Notes: generated by a model from the letters alone, not told the origin. A DNA stretch of 64,000 nt from Aquimarina sp. AU58 (GCF_900312745.1 NZ_OMPD01000013.1:1-64000), one strand, 5' to 3'; numbered from the stretch's first letter, positions 37,373 through 47,260 are shown. Numbers and translations: made by a program.

Positions 37373-38365
37373 ATGAAATTAGCAACAATAAAAAATAATA
37401 GCCGAGACGGACAACTAGTTGTAGTAAGCAGAGATTTAACCAAAGCTGTAAAAGTTCCTGAAATTGCTCAAACTATGCAGGAAGCTTTGGATAATTGGGA
37501 TGATATCTCTCCCAAACTAGAAAAGGTGTACGACCAGTTACAAAATAATACATTACCAAATACTTTCGATTTTGATCCAACAGAAGCCATGGCTGCAATC
37601 CCCAGAGCGTATCATTGGGCAGATGGTAGTGCCTATGTTACTCACGTAGAATTAGTAAGAAAAGCCAGAAATGCCGAATTACCAGAAACGTTCTGGACAG
37701 ATCCCCTAATGTATATGGGAGCTTCTGATGCGTTTATTGGAGCAAATGAAGATATTAAAATTGAAAAAGAAGAATGGGGAATAGATTTTGAATCTGAAGT
37801 TGCTGTAATAACAGATGATGTTCCTGCTGGTGTAAGTGCAAAAAATGCTCAAAAGCACATTAAACTTGTAGCAATCATTAATGATGTTTCATTAAGAAAT
37901 TTAATTCCTAATGAGTTAGCTAAACAATTTGGGTTTTATCAATCAAAACCATGGACTACATTTTCTCCAGTAGTAGTTACGCCAGATGAACTAGATGATG
38001 CCTGGAGTAATGCTAAAGTACATCTACCATTAATCTCTACACTAAATTCTAAAGTTATAGGATCACCCAACGCAGGAGTAGATATGACTTTTGATTTTGG
38101 CCAATTAATTGCTCATGCAGCCAAATCAAGATCTTTAATGGCAGGGTCGGTAATAGGATCAGGTACCGTTGCAAATCAAGGAAGTCCTAATGGATCAAGC
38201 TGTTTGGCAGAAGTTAGATGTTTAGAAATTATAAAAAACGGGAAACCATCTACTCCTTTTATGAGTTTTGAAGATCGTATAGAAATCGAAATGAAAAATA
38301 AAGAAGGAGAGACTATTTTTGGAAAAATAGATCAGGTAGTAAAACAATACGAGCCTATAAATTAA
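37373..38365 (+). CDS. Fumarylacetoacetate hydrolase-family protein
   Basis: 330 aa. FAH C-terminal fold with the metal-binding ExE...D pattern in DFESEVAVITDD, and NDVSLRNLIPNE. In this neighbourhood its likely substrate is fumarylacetoacetate (or maleylacetoacetate directly), giving fumarate and acetoacetate as the last step of tyrosine degradation. A maleylacetoacetate isomerase gene is not present in the window. A different FAH-family reaction cannot be excluded. Confidence 0.85.
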   Translation: MKLATIKNNSRDGQLVVVSRDLTKAVKVPEIAQTMQEALDNWDDISPKLEKVYDQLQNNTLPNTFDFDPTEAMAAIPRAYHWADGSAYVTHVELVRKARNAELPETFWTDPLMYMGASDAFIGANEDIKIEKEEWGIDFESEVAVITDDVPAGVSAKNAQKHIKLVAIINDVSLRNLIPNELAKQFGFYQSKPWTTFSPVVVTPDELDDAWSNAKVHLPLISTLNSKVIGSPNAGVDMTFDFGQLIAHAAKSRSLMAGSVIGSGTVANQGSPNGSSCLAEVRCLEIIKNGKPSTPFMSFEDRIEIEMKNKEGETIFGKIDQVVKQYEPIN

Positions 38366-38589
38366 GTAAATTATAGATATACGATTTTTAATTAAAAAAC
38401 AAATCAGTCTATCCTGTGAGAAATAGATTAAAAAATTTTTCAGACTTATGACAGTTCTTGGTTAAAAAAGCAACCAAAATGTGCTCTTTTTATCGATTAA
38501 AGCTATTTTTTGATTTTTGAGAAAAATGCATTTTTCACAGCAAACGATATAAACTTTTGTTAAATTTCATAATAAAAAAACGTTTTCGT

Positions 38590-38620
38590 TTGATAATTAT
38601 TCAAAAAAAGTTCATTTTTG
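38590..38620 (+). promoter_or_regulatory. Predicted promoter of the small RNA
   Basis: TTG (38590-38592), exactly 20 bp, CATTTTTG (38613-38620). One mismatch from TAnnTTTG, with the same spacing as the tRNA promoter at 57437. The dyad AACG-TTTT-CGTT (38579-38590) abuts and shares one base with the -33 element and could be an operator. Confidence 0.6.
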
Positions 38621-38623
38621 CAA

Positions 38624-38735
38624 ATATAGGTGGAGTGGTTACTGCCTATATCTAAAACAATAATTATTCTCATAATTTAAGTTTTTAGTTGGTTAATAAA
38701 AGTAAAGAAGAGAGCTGTGGTGGCTCTCTTTTTTT
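38624..38735 (+). ncRNA. Candidate intergenic small RNA, about 110 nt
   Basis: It begins a few bases after the -7 box with a hairpin (ATATAGG at 38624-38630, CCTATAT at 38645-38651). About 58 nt of AT-rich single-stranded sequence follows without a start-codon-led frame of any length. It ends in the terminator GAGAGC-TGTGGTG-GCTCTC plus seven T. Promoter, structured body and terminator without an ORF form a complete transcription unit. I cannot assign it to a known RNA family. Confidence 0.55.
38710..38735 (+). terminator. Terminator of the candidate small RNA
   Basis: GAGAGC (38710-38715) pairs with GCTCTC (38723-38728), followed by seven T. No gene ends within 340 bp upstream on this strand, so it must end a non-coding transcript or a long FAH read-through. 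Confidence 0.8.
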
Positions 38736-38851
38736 GTTTATATTTTTAGATTAGATAACAACATTCATTTTTATCTCTTCATATTAAATAGTATTTTTGG
38801 AATGGATATTGTAATTAATAGATATATCAAATTATAACAATGCCCTAAACT

Positions 38852-39631
38852 ATGAAAAAGTATATTATAATATTGCTTTTGATAACAAGTATAGTTCCTG
38901 CTTTTGCTCAAGATAGCCATAAAGCATTCGATTCTGGAGAATGGTTTAAATTTAGAATTCATTATGGCCTTTTTACAGCTAGTTATGCTACACTTGAAAT
39001 TAAAAAAGAACAGTTAAATGGGAAACCGGTACATCATATAATTGGTACAGGTAAATCATCTGGTTTTTTAAGCGTCTTTTTTAAAGTAGAAGACTATTAT
39101 GAAACTTATATTGATATCAATAGAGTAAAACCATATCGTTTTATTCGAAAAATAAATGAAGGAGGACATACCAAGAATATAGAAATTAACTTCGATCATA
39201 ATGAAAACAAAGCATTAGTTTTCAACAAAAAGCACAATACAAAAAAGTCTTACCCTATACAATCTGATGTACAGGATATGATGTCTTCTTTTTACTACTT
39301 GCGTAATAATATTAATACATCTTCTCTAAAAAAAGGAGACGAACAGTATGTAAATATGTTTTTTGATAACGAAAGCTATCGTTTTAAGTTAAAATTCTTA
39401 GGACGAGAAGTAATTAAAACCAAAATGGGTAAAATTGCATGTTTAAAATTTAGACCCTATGTTCAGGCAGATAGAGTTTTTAAAGAAGAAGAAAGTATGA
39501 CTGTATGGGTTAGTGATGATGACAATCGAATGCCTGTAAGAATAAAAGCTGATATCCTAGTTGGTTCGATAAAAGCAGATTTAGATGCATTTAAAGGACT
39601 TAAACATCCATTTAAAATTATAGTAGATTAA
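38852..39631 (+). CDS. DUF3108-family exported protein
   Basis: 259 aa. Signal peptide 1-20 (MKKYIIILLLITSIVPAFAQ). The rest is a beta-rich lipocalin-like DUF3108 domain (FRIHYGLFTASYATLEI at the start, MTVWVSDDDNRMPVRIKA near the end), probably periplasmic; function not known. Its stop codon overlaps the start of the dioxygenase gene by one base (TAATG), so the two are translationally coupled even though their roles seem unrelated. Confidence 0.82.
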   Translation: MKKYIIILLLITSIVPAFAQDSHKAFDSGEWFKFRIHYGLFTASYATLEIKKEQLNGKPVHHIIGTGKSSGFLSVFFKVEDYYETYIDINRVKPYRFIRKINEGGHTKNIEINFDHNENKALVFNKKHNTKKSYPIQSDVQDMMSSFYYLRNNINTSSLKKGDEQYVNMFFDNESYRFKLKFLGREVIKTKMGKIACLKFRPYVQADRVFKEEESMTVWVSDDDNRMPVRIKADILVGSIKADLDAFKGLKHPFKIIVD

Positions 39632-40596
39632 TGAATGAATCTATACAACCAGAGATCGCCGAAAAAATAAAGCAACTAGAAAAAAAATTTAAAAATTCTG
39701 GCCAGGATTTGGGATCATATTTAGATGGCCTGCTTCATGATCGATATTTAACCTATTGGGATTATATACATTTAGACACTTTATTAAGTTTACAAATCCC
39801 TAGAACACATTTTCCTGATGAAGAAATTTTCATCACTTATCATCAAATTACAGAGCTCTATTTTAAACTAATTATACACGAGCTAAAGCAAATTATTGAT
39901 GATAAATTACAAAATGCAGCGTTTTTTACCGCTAAAATTGATCGGGTAAATCGTTATTTTAGAGTCCTGATCAATTCTTTTGATGTCATGATTAGAGGAA
40001 TGGACAGAGAACAGTTTCTTAAATATCGAATGTCTCTTCTACCTGCAAGTGGTTTTCAATCTGTACAATTCAGGTTGATCGAGATATATTCGACCCCTCT
40101 GGCAAACCTTGTAAGTACTAAAGAAAGAGATCTATTTTCTGAAAAAGATGTCCTCGAAGAAGTATTCGAACATTTATACTGGAAATCTGGTGCTACCGAT
40201 AAAGAAACAGGTGAAAAAACACTTACTCTTAAGCAATTCGAATATCGATATACCCCAAGAATGATGCGTATTGCTAACCAAGTACAACACAGTACTATTT
40301 TTCATAAATACCTCGAACTACCAGAAAAAGAGCAAAATAATGTGCTCCTTATCGAAGCATTACGTACTTTTGACACTAATGTGAATGTTAACTGGTTATT
40401 AATGCACATGGGTGCCGCCTATAGGTATCTCAATAAAGAGAAGGGTGAAGTTTTGGCTACTGGAGGAACAAACTGGAAAAGTTTCTTACCTCCTAGTTTT
40501 CAAAGGATCATGTTTTTTCCTAATCTTTGGACCAAAGAAGAAAAAGAAAACTGGGGTCAACAATGGGTTACTCATCAATTTAATACCGCAAAATAA
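39631..40596 (+). CDS. Tryptophan 2,3-dioxygenase family protein
   Basis: 321 aa. Haem enzyme that opens the indole ring of tryptophan to N-formylkynurenine. Family signatures are HLDTLLSLQIPRTHFPDEEIFITYHQITELYFKL (substrate pocket), FQSVQFRLIE, and the proximal haem His region NWLLMHMGAAYRYL, followed by GGTNWKSFLPPSFQRIMFFP. Rather longer than classical bacterial TDO (about 280 aa). No kynureninase or formamidase gene lies nearby. Confidence 0.88.
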   Translation: MNESIQPEIAEKIKQLEKKFKNSGQDLGSYLDGLLHDRYLTYWDYIHLDTLLSLQIPRTHFPDEEIFITYHQITELYFKLIIHELKQIIDDKLQNAAFFTAKIDRVNRYFRVLINSFDVMIRGMDREQFLKYRMSLLPASGFQSVQFRLIEIYSTPLANLVSTKERDLFSEKDVLEEVFEHLYWKSGATDKETGEKTLTLKQFEYRYTPRMMRIANQVQHSTIFHKYLELPEKEQNNVLLIEALRTFDTNVNVNWLLMHMGAAYRYLNKEKGEVLATGGTNWKSFLPPSFQRIMFFPNLWTKEEKENWGQQWVTHQFNTAK

Positions 40597-40608
40597 AATA
40601 GTCGTCAG

Positions 40609-41871
40609 TTGAAGCAAATAGGTTATTTACTACTTATAGCGGTAGTATTATTTTCATGTAAGAAAGAAACAAAAGAAGCAAAAATTATTGTTCCCGAAGT
40701 TATCGAGGAAGAAAAAGCACCTCCTATTATAACCGAATTTGGTTATATCCTAAATGATTTTAATGTTGTGAAAGACACCATACGTCCCGGAGATAGTTTT
40801 GGTGCTATTATGGATACTCATGGCATAAGCAGAACTAAAGTATTCGAGATCACAAATACTATTAAAGATACTTTTAATGTAGCCAGGATCCAGGCAGGAA
40901 AACCTTATATGCTTCTTAAATCAAAAGATACCACAGAAAAAGCACAGGTATTTGTATATCAAAATAACAAAATCGATTATACTGTGATCGATTTTAGAGA
41001 TAGTATTATTGCCAAAAAAAGCAAAAAACCGGTAACACTGGTTGAAAAAACTGCTTCAGGAATTATAAACAGCAGTTTAATGCAAACATTTGATGATATG
41101 GATCTCAATTTTTTGGTTGCATATAACATGGCAGATATTTATGCCTGGACTATTGATTTTACAAGATTACAGGCAGGAGATAGATTTAAGGTAGTTTATA
41201 CCGAGAAATTTATTGATGACACTATTCCTGCTGGAGTTGACCAAATTAAAGCATCATATTTTGAGCACAGAGGTAAACCAATCTATGCTTTTAGGTTTAT
41301 GGATGACTCTATTAACAATTCTATAGATTATTATGATGAAAAAGCTAATAATCTGCGAAGAGCGTTTCTTACCGCTCCGGTAAAATTTAGTAGAATTTCT
41401 TCGAGATATAATCTTAAACGCAGAATCAAATACTATGGTAATAAAGTAAGGCCGCATCGAGGTACTGATTTTGCTGCTCCTATAGGCACACCGATATTAG
41501 CCACTTCAGACGGAGTCGTAACCAAATCTGAACGAAGAGGTGGAAATGGCAAATATGTAAAAATAAGACATAACGCTACTTATGACACTCAATACCTACA
41601 TATGAGCAGACAAGCTGTAAAAGTAGGTGAGTTTGTAAAACAAGGAGATGTTATAGGATATATTGGGATGACCGGTAATACCGGAGGTCCCCATGTATGT
41701 TACAGATTCTGGAAAAACGGAAAAGAAGTAGATCCGTTTAAACAAGATCTTCCGGCTTCAAAACCACTAGCCGATAGTCTTAAACAAAGGTTTCATAACC
41801 ACATTCAACCTTTAAAGACCGAATTAGATAGTATTTCTTTTAAACCACAAAAACCACAGGAAATTTTATAG
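40609..41871 (+). CDS. M23-family peptidase lipoprotein
   Basis: 420 aa from a TTG start 12 bp after the previous gene; no ATG gives a signal peptide. Lipobox LFSC with Cys 17. An N-terminal LysM/OapA-like region (PGDSFGAIMDTHGISRTKVFEI) precedes an M23 domain at about 275-385. Zinc ligands H283 and D287 (HRGTD) and catalytic H331 (YLHMS) are present, but the final HxH motif reads H362-V363-C364, so the third zinc ligand would be Cys. Periplasmic or outer-membrane peptidoglycan endopeptidase or a regulator of one. Confidence 0.87.
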   Translation: MKQIGYLLLIAVVLFSCKKETKEAKIIVPEVIEEEKAPPIITEFGYILNDFNVVKDTIRPGDSFGAIMDTHGISRTKVFEITNTIKDTFNVARIQAGKPYMLLKSKDTTEKAQVFVYQNNKIDYTVIDFRDSIIAKKSKKPVTLVEKTASGIINSSLMQTFDDMDLNFLVAYNMADIYAWTIDFTRLQAGDRFKVVYTEKFIDDTIPAGVDQIKASYFEHRGKPIYAFRFMDDSINNSIDYYDEKANNLRRAFLTAPVKFSRISSRYNLKRRIKYYGNKVRPHRGTDFAAPIGTPILATSDGVVTKSERRGGNGKYVKIRHNATYDTQYLHMSRQAVKVGEFVKQGDVIGYIGMTGNTGGPHVCYRFWKNGKEVDPFKQDLPASKPLADSLKQRFHNHIQPLKTELDSISFKPQKPQEIL

Positions 41872-41874
41872 ATC

Positions 41875-43521
41875 ATGACATTACCAACTATTAACCCAAC
41901 CACCACAAAAGCCTGGGAAGCATTACAATCTCATTACAAAACTATAAAAGACACACATCTTAAAGATCTTTTCGAACAACATCCAGATCGTGCTACTGTC
42001 TTGTCGATTGAATGGAAGGATTTTTATGTAGATTATTCTAAAAACAGAATAGATAAGACTACAAAAAAATTGTTATTAGATCTGGCTAGAGAAGTAAAAC
42101 TTGATGAAGCCGTACAACGTTATTTTGACGGAAACACTATCAATGAAACAGAAAATAGAGCTGTTCTACACACTGCTCTTAGGACGCCATCAACATATCA
42201 AGTTACCATTGATGATAAAAATATAATTTCAGAAGTTACAAACGTAAAAGAAAAAATAAAGTCCTTTAGCCATCAGGTTATTTCAGGAAATCTTAAAGGA
42301 TATACAGGTAAAGCTTTTACCGATATTGTAAATATTGGTATTGGAGGGTCTGACCTTGGCCCTGCTATGATTACAGAGTCCTTAGCTTATTATAAGAATC
42401 ACCTTAACCTACATTTCATTTCTAATGTAGATGGAGATCATGTTCATCAAAACTTAAAAAATTTAAACCCAGAGACTACTTTATTTGTGGTTGTATCTAA
42501 AACCTTTTCTACTCAAGAAACGATATCCAATGCTACAACAGCAAGAAATTGGTTCACCAAAAATGCACCAAAAGAAGCGGTAGGAAACCATTTTGTAGCC
42601 GTATCAAGTAATATTTCTAATGTGACCAACTTTGGGATTGCAGAAGAAAATATCTTTCCACTATGGGATTGGGTTGGTGGTCGTTTTTCTTTATGGAGCG
42701 CAGTTGGGCTATCTATATGTTTATCTATAGGTTATGAAAATTTTGAAGCTCTGCTAGCAGGTGCTCATGAAATGGATGAGCATTTTAAGAATACTCCTTT
42801 TGAAGAAAACATTCCAGTAATTTTAGGAATGCTTAGTATATGGTATAATAATTTTTTTAATGTAGAAAGTGAAGCTATTATCCCATATTCTCAATATTTG
42901 CATAGATTACCAGCATACCTGCAGCAAGGTATTATGGAAAGTAACGGAAAAAGTATCGATCGCAATGGTAATCCTATTAACTACCAAACGGGTACGATTA
43001 TCTGGGGCGAACCAGGTACCAATGCCCAACATGCCTTTTTTCAATTGATTCATCAAGGGACAAAATTGATTCCAGCAGAGTTTATTGGTTTTAAGCACTC
43101 TTTATTTGGGGATCAGGATCATCAAAATAAATTAATGGCCAACTTTTTTGCACAAACGGAAGCCTTGATGAATGGTAAAACACAAGAAGAAGTGCTTCAG
43201 GAATTAAATGCAATAAATACATCTGAAGAAACACTGAAAAAACTATTGCCTTTTAAAGTATTTGCAGGTAACAAACCTACTACTACTATTTTAATTAACA
43301 CCCTTACTCCTAAAAGCTTAGGAGCATTAGTATCAATGTATGAACAACGTATTTTTGTTCAAGGTATCATATGGAATATTTTTAGCTATGACCAATGGGG
43401 TGTAGAATTAGGTAAGCAATTGGCTACTACTATCTTATCAGAAATCGATACTCATGAGATTGAAAAACATGATTCGTCAACAAATACGCTTTTACAACGG
43501 TATTTAAAGAAATCTGAATAA
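41875..43521 (+). CDS. pgi: Glucose-6-phosphate isomerase
   Basis: 548 aa; interconverts glucose-6-phosphate and fructose-6-phosphate. Signatures are NIGIGGSDLGPAMITE (about 158-173), VVSKTFSTQET (about 205), DWVGGRFSLWSAVGL (about 264-278), and the catalytic-region ESNGKSIDRNG and QGIIWNIFSYDQWGVELGK. Last gene of the run starting at 38852; 3-bp gap to the peptidase gene and a strong terminator after it. Confidence 0.97.
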   Translation: MTLPTINPTTTKAWEALQSHYKTIKDTHLKDLFEQHPDRATVLSIEWKDFYVDYSKNRIDKTTKKLLLDLAREVKLDEAVQRYFDGNTINETENRAVLHTALRTPSTYQVTIDDKNIISEVTNVKEKIKSFSHQVISGNLKGYTGKAFTDIVNIGIGGSDLGPAMITESLAYYKNHLNLHFISNVDGDHVHQNLKNLNPETTLFVVVSKTFSTQETISNATTARNWFTKNAPKEAVGNHFVAVSSNISNVTNFGIAEENIFPLWDWVGGRFSLWSAVGLSICLSIGYENFEALLAGAHEMDEHFKNTPFEENIPVILGMLSIWYNNFFNVESEAIIPYSQYLHRLPAYLQQGIMESNGKSIDRNGNPINYQTGTIIWGEPGTNAQHAFFQLIHQGTKLIPAEFIGFKHSLFGDQDHQNKLMANFFAQTEALMNGKTQEEVLQELNAINTSEETLKKLLPFKVFAGNKPTTTILINTLTPKSLGALVSMYEQRIFVQGIIWNIFSYDQWGVELGKQLATTILSEIDTHEIEKHDSSTNTLLQRYLKKSE

Positions 43522-43546
43522 TAAATCTATTTTCAGGGAATAAAAA

Positions 43547-43594
43547 AATAAGTTTCAAATCAATTTATGATTACAAATTGATTTGAAACTTATT
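43547..43594 (+). terminator. Terminator after pgi
   Basis: AATAAGTTTCAAATCAATTT pairs with AAATTGATTTGAAACTTATT around ATGATTAC, a 20-bp stem nearly perfect, followed by a T-rich stretch. Confidence 0.88.
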
Positions 43595-43633
43595 CTCTTT
43601 TTGACACTAGTAATATGTTAATATTAATCTATT

Positions 43634-43665
43634 TAGCGTCTATTTTTCATACTCTAGACGTTTTT
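43634..43665 (+). terminator. Second terminator after pgi
   Basis: GCGTCTA pairs with TAGACG across a 12-base loop and is followed by eight T. It lies 40 bp after the pgi terminator, so it is a back-up or ends a separate short transcript. Confidence 0.6.
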
Positions 43666-43981
43666 TTTACTTAATGTTGCAAGATTGTATCAACTTTTAA
43701 TTAACAATTTATTAGTTAATAACTTTTTAATATCTTCAATTAATTAATAATCAATCTGGTACAAAAAAAAATTATCTTAAAAACTATAATACAAATCTGT
43801 ATAAAATTTAACATTTTAATAAACTATGCACGCATAAAGATTCGTTCTTTTGCGAAGATTATTAACTCTATCAAATATTTACGAAACTGGATACGATTTA
43901 AATGATTTTCAAACCTTTTAGTGTCATTATTTTAATCGTTAAGAGTTTCATGAGACAATTAAAAACAATTAAAACACACTC

Positions 43982-46900
43982 ATGAAAAAGATTACATTTT
44001 TATTTGTTGTAATCCTTATGGCAGTCGTTGGGGAAACGTTTGCGCAAGGGGTAACCAAATCTTCCATTAATGGTAAGATAACTGATAATACAGGACAAGC
44101 TCTTCCTGGTGCCAATGTAGTTGCAATCCACACTCCATCTGGAACAAAATATGGTGCGATTACCGATTTTGATGGCTTTTACAGAATAGCAAATATGAGA
44201 ACTGGTGGACCTTACAAGGTTACTATCTCTTATGTTGGTTTTAAGGATTATGTAAAGGACAATACTTTTCTTCAATTAGGGGACTCGCAAAATATCAGCA
44301 CTCAAATGATTGAAGAAGCTAGTGCACTTGAACAAGTTATAATTACAGTAACTAACAATAGTGTTTTTGATTCTGGTAAAACAGGTACAGAAACTACGGT
44401 GACAGAGAGGCAAATTAATTCTTTACCTTCGGTATCAAGATCTGTTGCCGACTTTGTAAGAATTACTCCTCAAGCTCAAATAACTGAAGGAGACGATGGT
44501 TTTTCTGTTTCTTTAGCTGGGCAAAATAACAGATACAATGCTTTGTATATCGACGGGGGAGTAAGTAATGATGTATTTGGTCTTGCTGGGTCAGGTACCG
44601 ATGGTGGTCAGACAGGGGTAAACCCATTCTCAATCGATGCGATTGAAACTTTTCAAATTAACATAGCTCCTTTTGATGTAAGACAATCAGGATTCTCTGG
44701 AGGTGCTATAAATGCAATCACTCGATCAGGAACAAATAACATAGAAGGATCTGCCTATACGTATTTTAGAAACGAAAGTCTTTCAGGAAAAACTCCTCCA
44801 GATTTAGTAGGAACTGGCGAATCAAGAGAAAAATTATCTGATTACTCTGCAAAAATTTACGGAGCTCGTATTGGTGGCCCAATCATAAAAGACAAATTAT
44901 TTTACTTTGTTAATTATGAGAGAGAAGAACAAGAAACTCCACAGCCATTTAACTTTAGCAACTACCAAGGAAATGCTACTTTGGCTGATGTCCAAAATCT
45001 ATCTAATTTCTTACAGACTACATATGGTTATGATACTGGTGGGTTTGACAATAACACAAGAACATTAGACAGTGATAAGTTAACTGTTAAATTAGATTGG
45101 AATATTAATGATAACCATCAATTAAGTGTAAAGCACAATTTTGTAAAGGCTGATAATTTAGAAGCAAGAAATAGTGGTAACAGAAATATTGGTTTTATTA
45201 ATGGTTCTGAGCTTTTTAAAAGTACTAAAAATGAAACTACTTTAGAATTTAGTTCGTCTATAGGAAGCTGGGCTTCTAATAACTTGCTTATTGGTTATAA
45301 ATCGGTAAGAGATGATCGTGATCCTTCTGGTAATCCGTTTCCAACTGTTGATATTCGTGATGGTGGAGGAACAATTTCTTTTGGAGCAGAACCTTTTTCT
45401 ACTGCAAACTTATTAGATCAGGATATTGTTAATATAGCCGATAATTTTGAGATTTATAGTGGTAAACATACAGTAACCATAGGTACTCAACATGAGTTTT
45501 CAAAAATTAAAAACTTATTTTTCGCTTTTAATTACGGAGATTACACCTTTAATAGTTTAAATGATTTCTTTAATGGTATTATTGATGAATATCAAAAAGG
45601 ATATTCTCTAGTAGGAGGTACTGCTGTAGGTGATGAGTCTTCTGGAGCATCCGAATTTAAATTATACCAACCAAGTTTTTATGTTCAGGATGAAATAAGC
45701 GTAACTGATAATTTTAAACTAACAGCTGGATTAAGAGTTGATGTTCCTATTTTTGATGCGGGTGCTGAAAATGCTGATTTTAATGATAGAACTATTCCTC
45801 TTCTTGAAGCTGCAGGAAAAGATCTTCAAGGAGCAAGAGTAGGTAAAAAAATAAGACCTTCTGCACATTTATCTCCTCGTGTTGGATTTAACTGGGATGT
45901 GAAAAATGACAAGACTACTCAAGTACGTGGTGGTTTTGGTATTTTTACTTCAAGAATCCCATTAGTATGGCCAGGTGGTTCATATAACAATAATGGTATT
46001 ACTGGTGGATTTACTGGCGGATTTAATCTAGATCCTTCTACAATAACTTTTAACCCAAATGTTAACCAACAACCTGTAGCCGTAGCACCAGGAACTGGAG
46101 AAACAGCAGGAAATATCGACATTTTCACTCCTGATCTAAAATTACCTCAGGTGATGAAATATAATATTGCTGTTGATCAAAAATTACCACTTTGGGGATT
46201 AATTGCAAGTGCAGACTTTTTATACACAGATGTTATTACTAATATTTATTATCAAAACTTAAATATTCGTGGACCAGAAGGAACTTTAAATGGTGCTGAT
46301 AACAGACCGTACTACAGTGATAGTTTCGGAGATCGAATCGATAATACTTATGGAAGAATAATTCTTGGAACCAATACTGGTGAAGGATTCTCTTATAATA
46401 CATCTTTTACCCTAAGAAAACCTTTTGACAACGGATTTCAAGGAAGTGTATCCTATTCTTATGGTGAATCAGAATCTGTTTTTGATGGTACTTCTTCACA
46501 GAACAGCTCACAGTGGAGAAATATCCAAACGGTAAATGGTAAGAACTCTAATATCCCAAGATCAAGATCTGATTTTTCACAAGGGTCTCGTTTTTCTGCT
46601 AATGTTAGTTATGAAAAAGAATACCTAGGGTTTATGAAATCAACAATTGCATTATTTTATGAAGGTACACAAGGCACTCCTCACTCTTTTGTTTACAGAG
46701 AAGGTAGAGACCTTTTAAATGATGATTCTAGAGATAACGCTCTTATCTACATCCCATCAAACGCAAGTGAAATTAACCTTGTTCCTTTTAGAGATAGTGA
46801 CGGAAACATCATCCCGGGATCAGCTACTCCTGCAGAACAGTGGGCTTCATTAGATGCTTTTATAGAAGGAAATGATTATTTAAGAAAAAGAAGAGGTGGA

Positions 46901-47236
46901 TATGCAGAACGTAATGGAGATAGAGGTCCTTGGAGTCATGCTATTGACTTAAAATTCTTACAGGATTTTTACATCAATACTGGTGATAAGAAAAATACGC
47001 TTCAGCTTTCTCTTGATATTTTCAACTTTACTAATCTTTTAAATAAAGATTGGGGAAAACGTAAATTTATCCCTGGAAATATTGCATTAATCGAAACGGT
47101 AAGAGGGGGAACAGCAGATCCTGAATTCACCTTTGATGCTAGTTCTTTTGAAGACGGAATTGAACAAATAGATGACAATGGCCTTCAATCATCTAGATGG
47201 CAAATGCAAGTAGGATTACGTTATATATTCAACTAA
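43982..47236 (+). CDS. Oar-like TonB-dependent outer-membrane receptor
   Basis: 1084 aa. Signal peptide 1-21 (ends ETFAQ). A carboxypeptidase-regulatory-like domain at about 25-110 (SSINGKITDNTGQALPGANVVAIH) precedes the plug (RSVADFVRITPQAQI, YNALYIDGG, GGAINAITRSGTN) and a long beta-barrel ending in WQMQVGLRYIFN with terminal aromatic residues. It resembles Oar of Myxococcus and flavobacterial relatives, exporters or receptors of uncertain substrate. There is no SusD partner, so glycan import by a Sus system is unlikely. Monocistronic. Confidence 0.92.
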   Translation: MKKITFLFVVILMAVVGETFAQGVTKSSINGKITDNTGQALPGANVVAIHTPSGTKYGAITDFDGFYRIANMRTGGPYKVTISYVGFKDYVKDNTFLQLGDSQNISTQMIEEASALEQVIITVTNNSVFDSGKTGTETTVTERQINSLPSVSRSVADFVRITPQAQITEGDDGFSVSLAGQNNRYNALYIDGGVSNDVFGLAGSGTDGGQTGVNPFSIDAIETFQINIAPFDVRQSGFSGGAINAITRSGTNNIEGSAYTYFRNESLSGKTPPDLVGTGESREKLSDYSAKIYGARIGGPIIKDKLFYFVNYEREEQETPQPFNFSNYQGNATLADVQNLSNFLQTTYGYDTGGFDNNTRTLDSDKLTVKLDWNINDNHQLSVKHNFVKADNLEARNSGNRNIGFINGSELFKSTKNETTLEFSSSIGSWASNNLLIGYKSVRDDRDPSGNPFPTVDIRDGGGTISFGAEPFSTANLLDQDIVNIADNFEIYSGKHTVTIGTQHEFSKIKNLFFAFNYGDYTFNSLNDFFNGIIDEYQKGYSLVGGTAVGDESSGASEFKLYQPSFYVQDEISVTDNFKLTAGLRVDVPIFDAGAENADFNDRTIPLLEAAGKDLQGARVGKKIRPSAHLSPRVGFNWDVKNDKTTQVRGGFGIFTSRIPLVWPGGSYNNNGITGGFTGGFNLDPSTITFNPNVNQQPVAVAPGTGETAGNIDIFTPDLKLPQVMKYNIAVDQKLPLWGLIASADFLYTDVITNIYYQNLNIRGPEGTLNGADNRPYYSDSFGDRIDNTYGRIILGTNTGEGFSYNTSFTLRKPFDNGFQGSVSYSYGESESVFDGTSSQNSSQWRNIQTVNGKNSNIPRSRSDFSQGSRFSANVSYEKEYLGFMKSTIALFYEGTQGTPHSFVYREGRDLLNDDSRDNALIYIPSNASEINLVPFRDSDGNIIPGSATPAEQWASLDAFIEGNDYLRKRRGGYAERNGDRGPWSHAIDLKFLQDFYINTGDKKNTLQLSLDIFNFTNLLNKDWGKRKFIPGNIALIETVRGGTADPEFTFDASSFEDGIEQIDDNGLQSSRWQMQVGLRYIFN

Positions 47237-47260
47237 GAGAATTTATAAAACAAATATCAA

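Larger units (their letters stand above)
38366..38851. other. Intergenic region with probable small RNA unit
   Basis: This 486-bp region between the FAH gene and the DUF3108 gene holds a promoter-like pair, two hairpins and a terminator (listed separately). The remaining ~110 bp before the DUF3108 gene are AT-rich. Confidence 0.6.
43522..43981. other. Long AT-rich leader region before the TonB receptor
   Basis: This 460-bp region starts with the pgi terminator and a second terminator at 43634-43665. About 315 bp of very AT-rich DNA follows. TTCTTTTG near 43850 is one mismatch from TAnnTTTG and could be the -7 box. No ORF of note. Confidence 0.5.
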
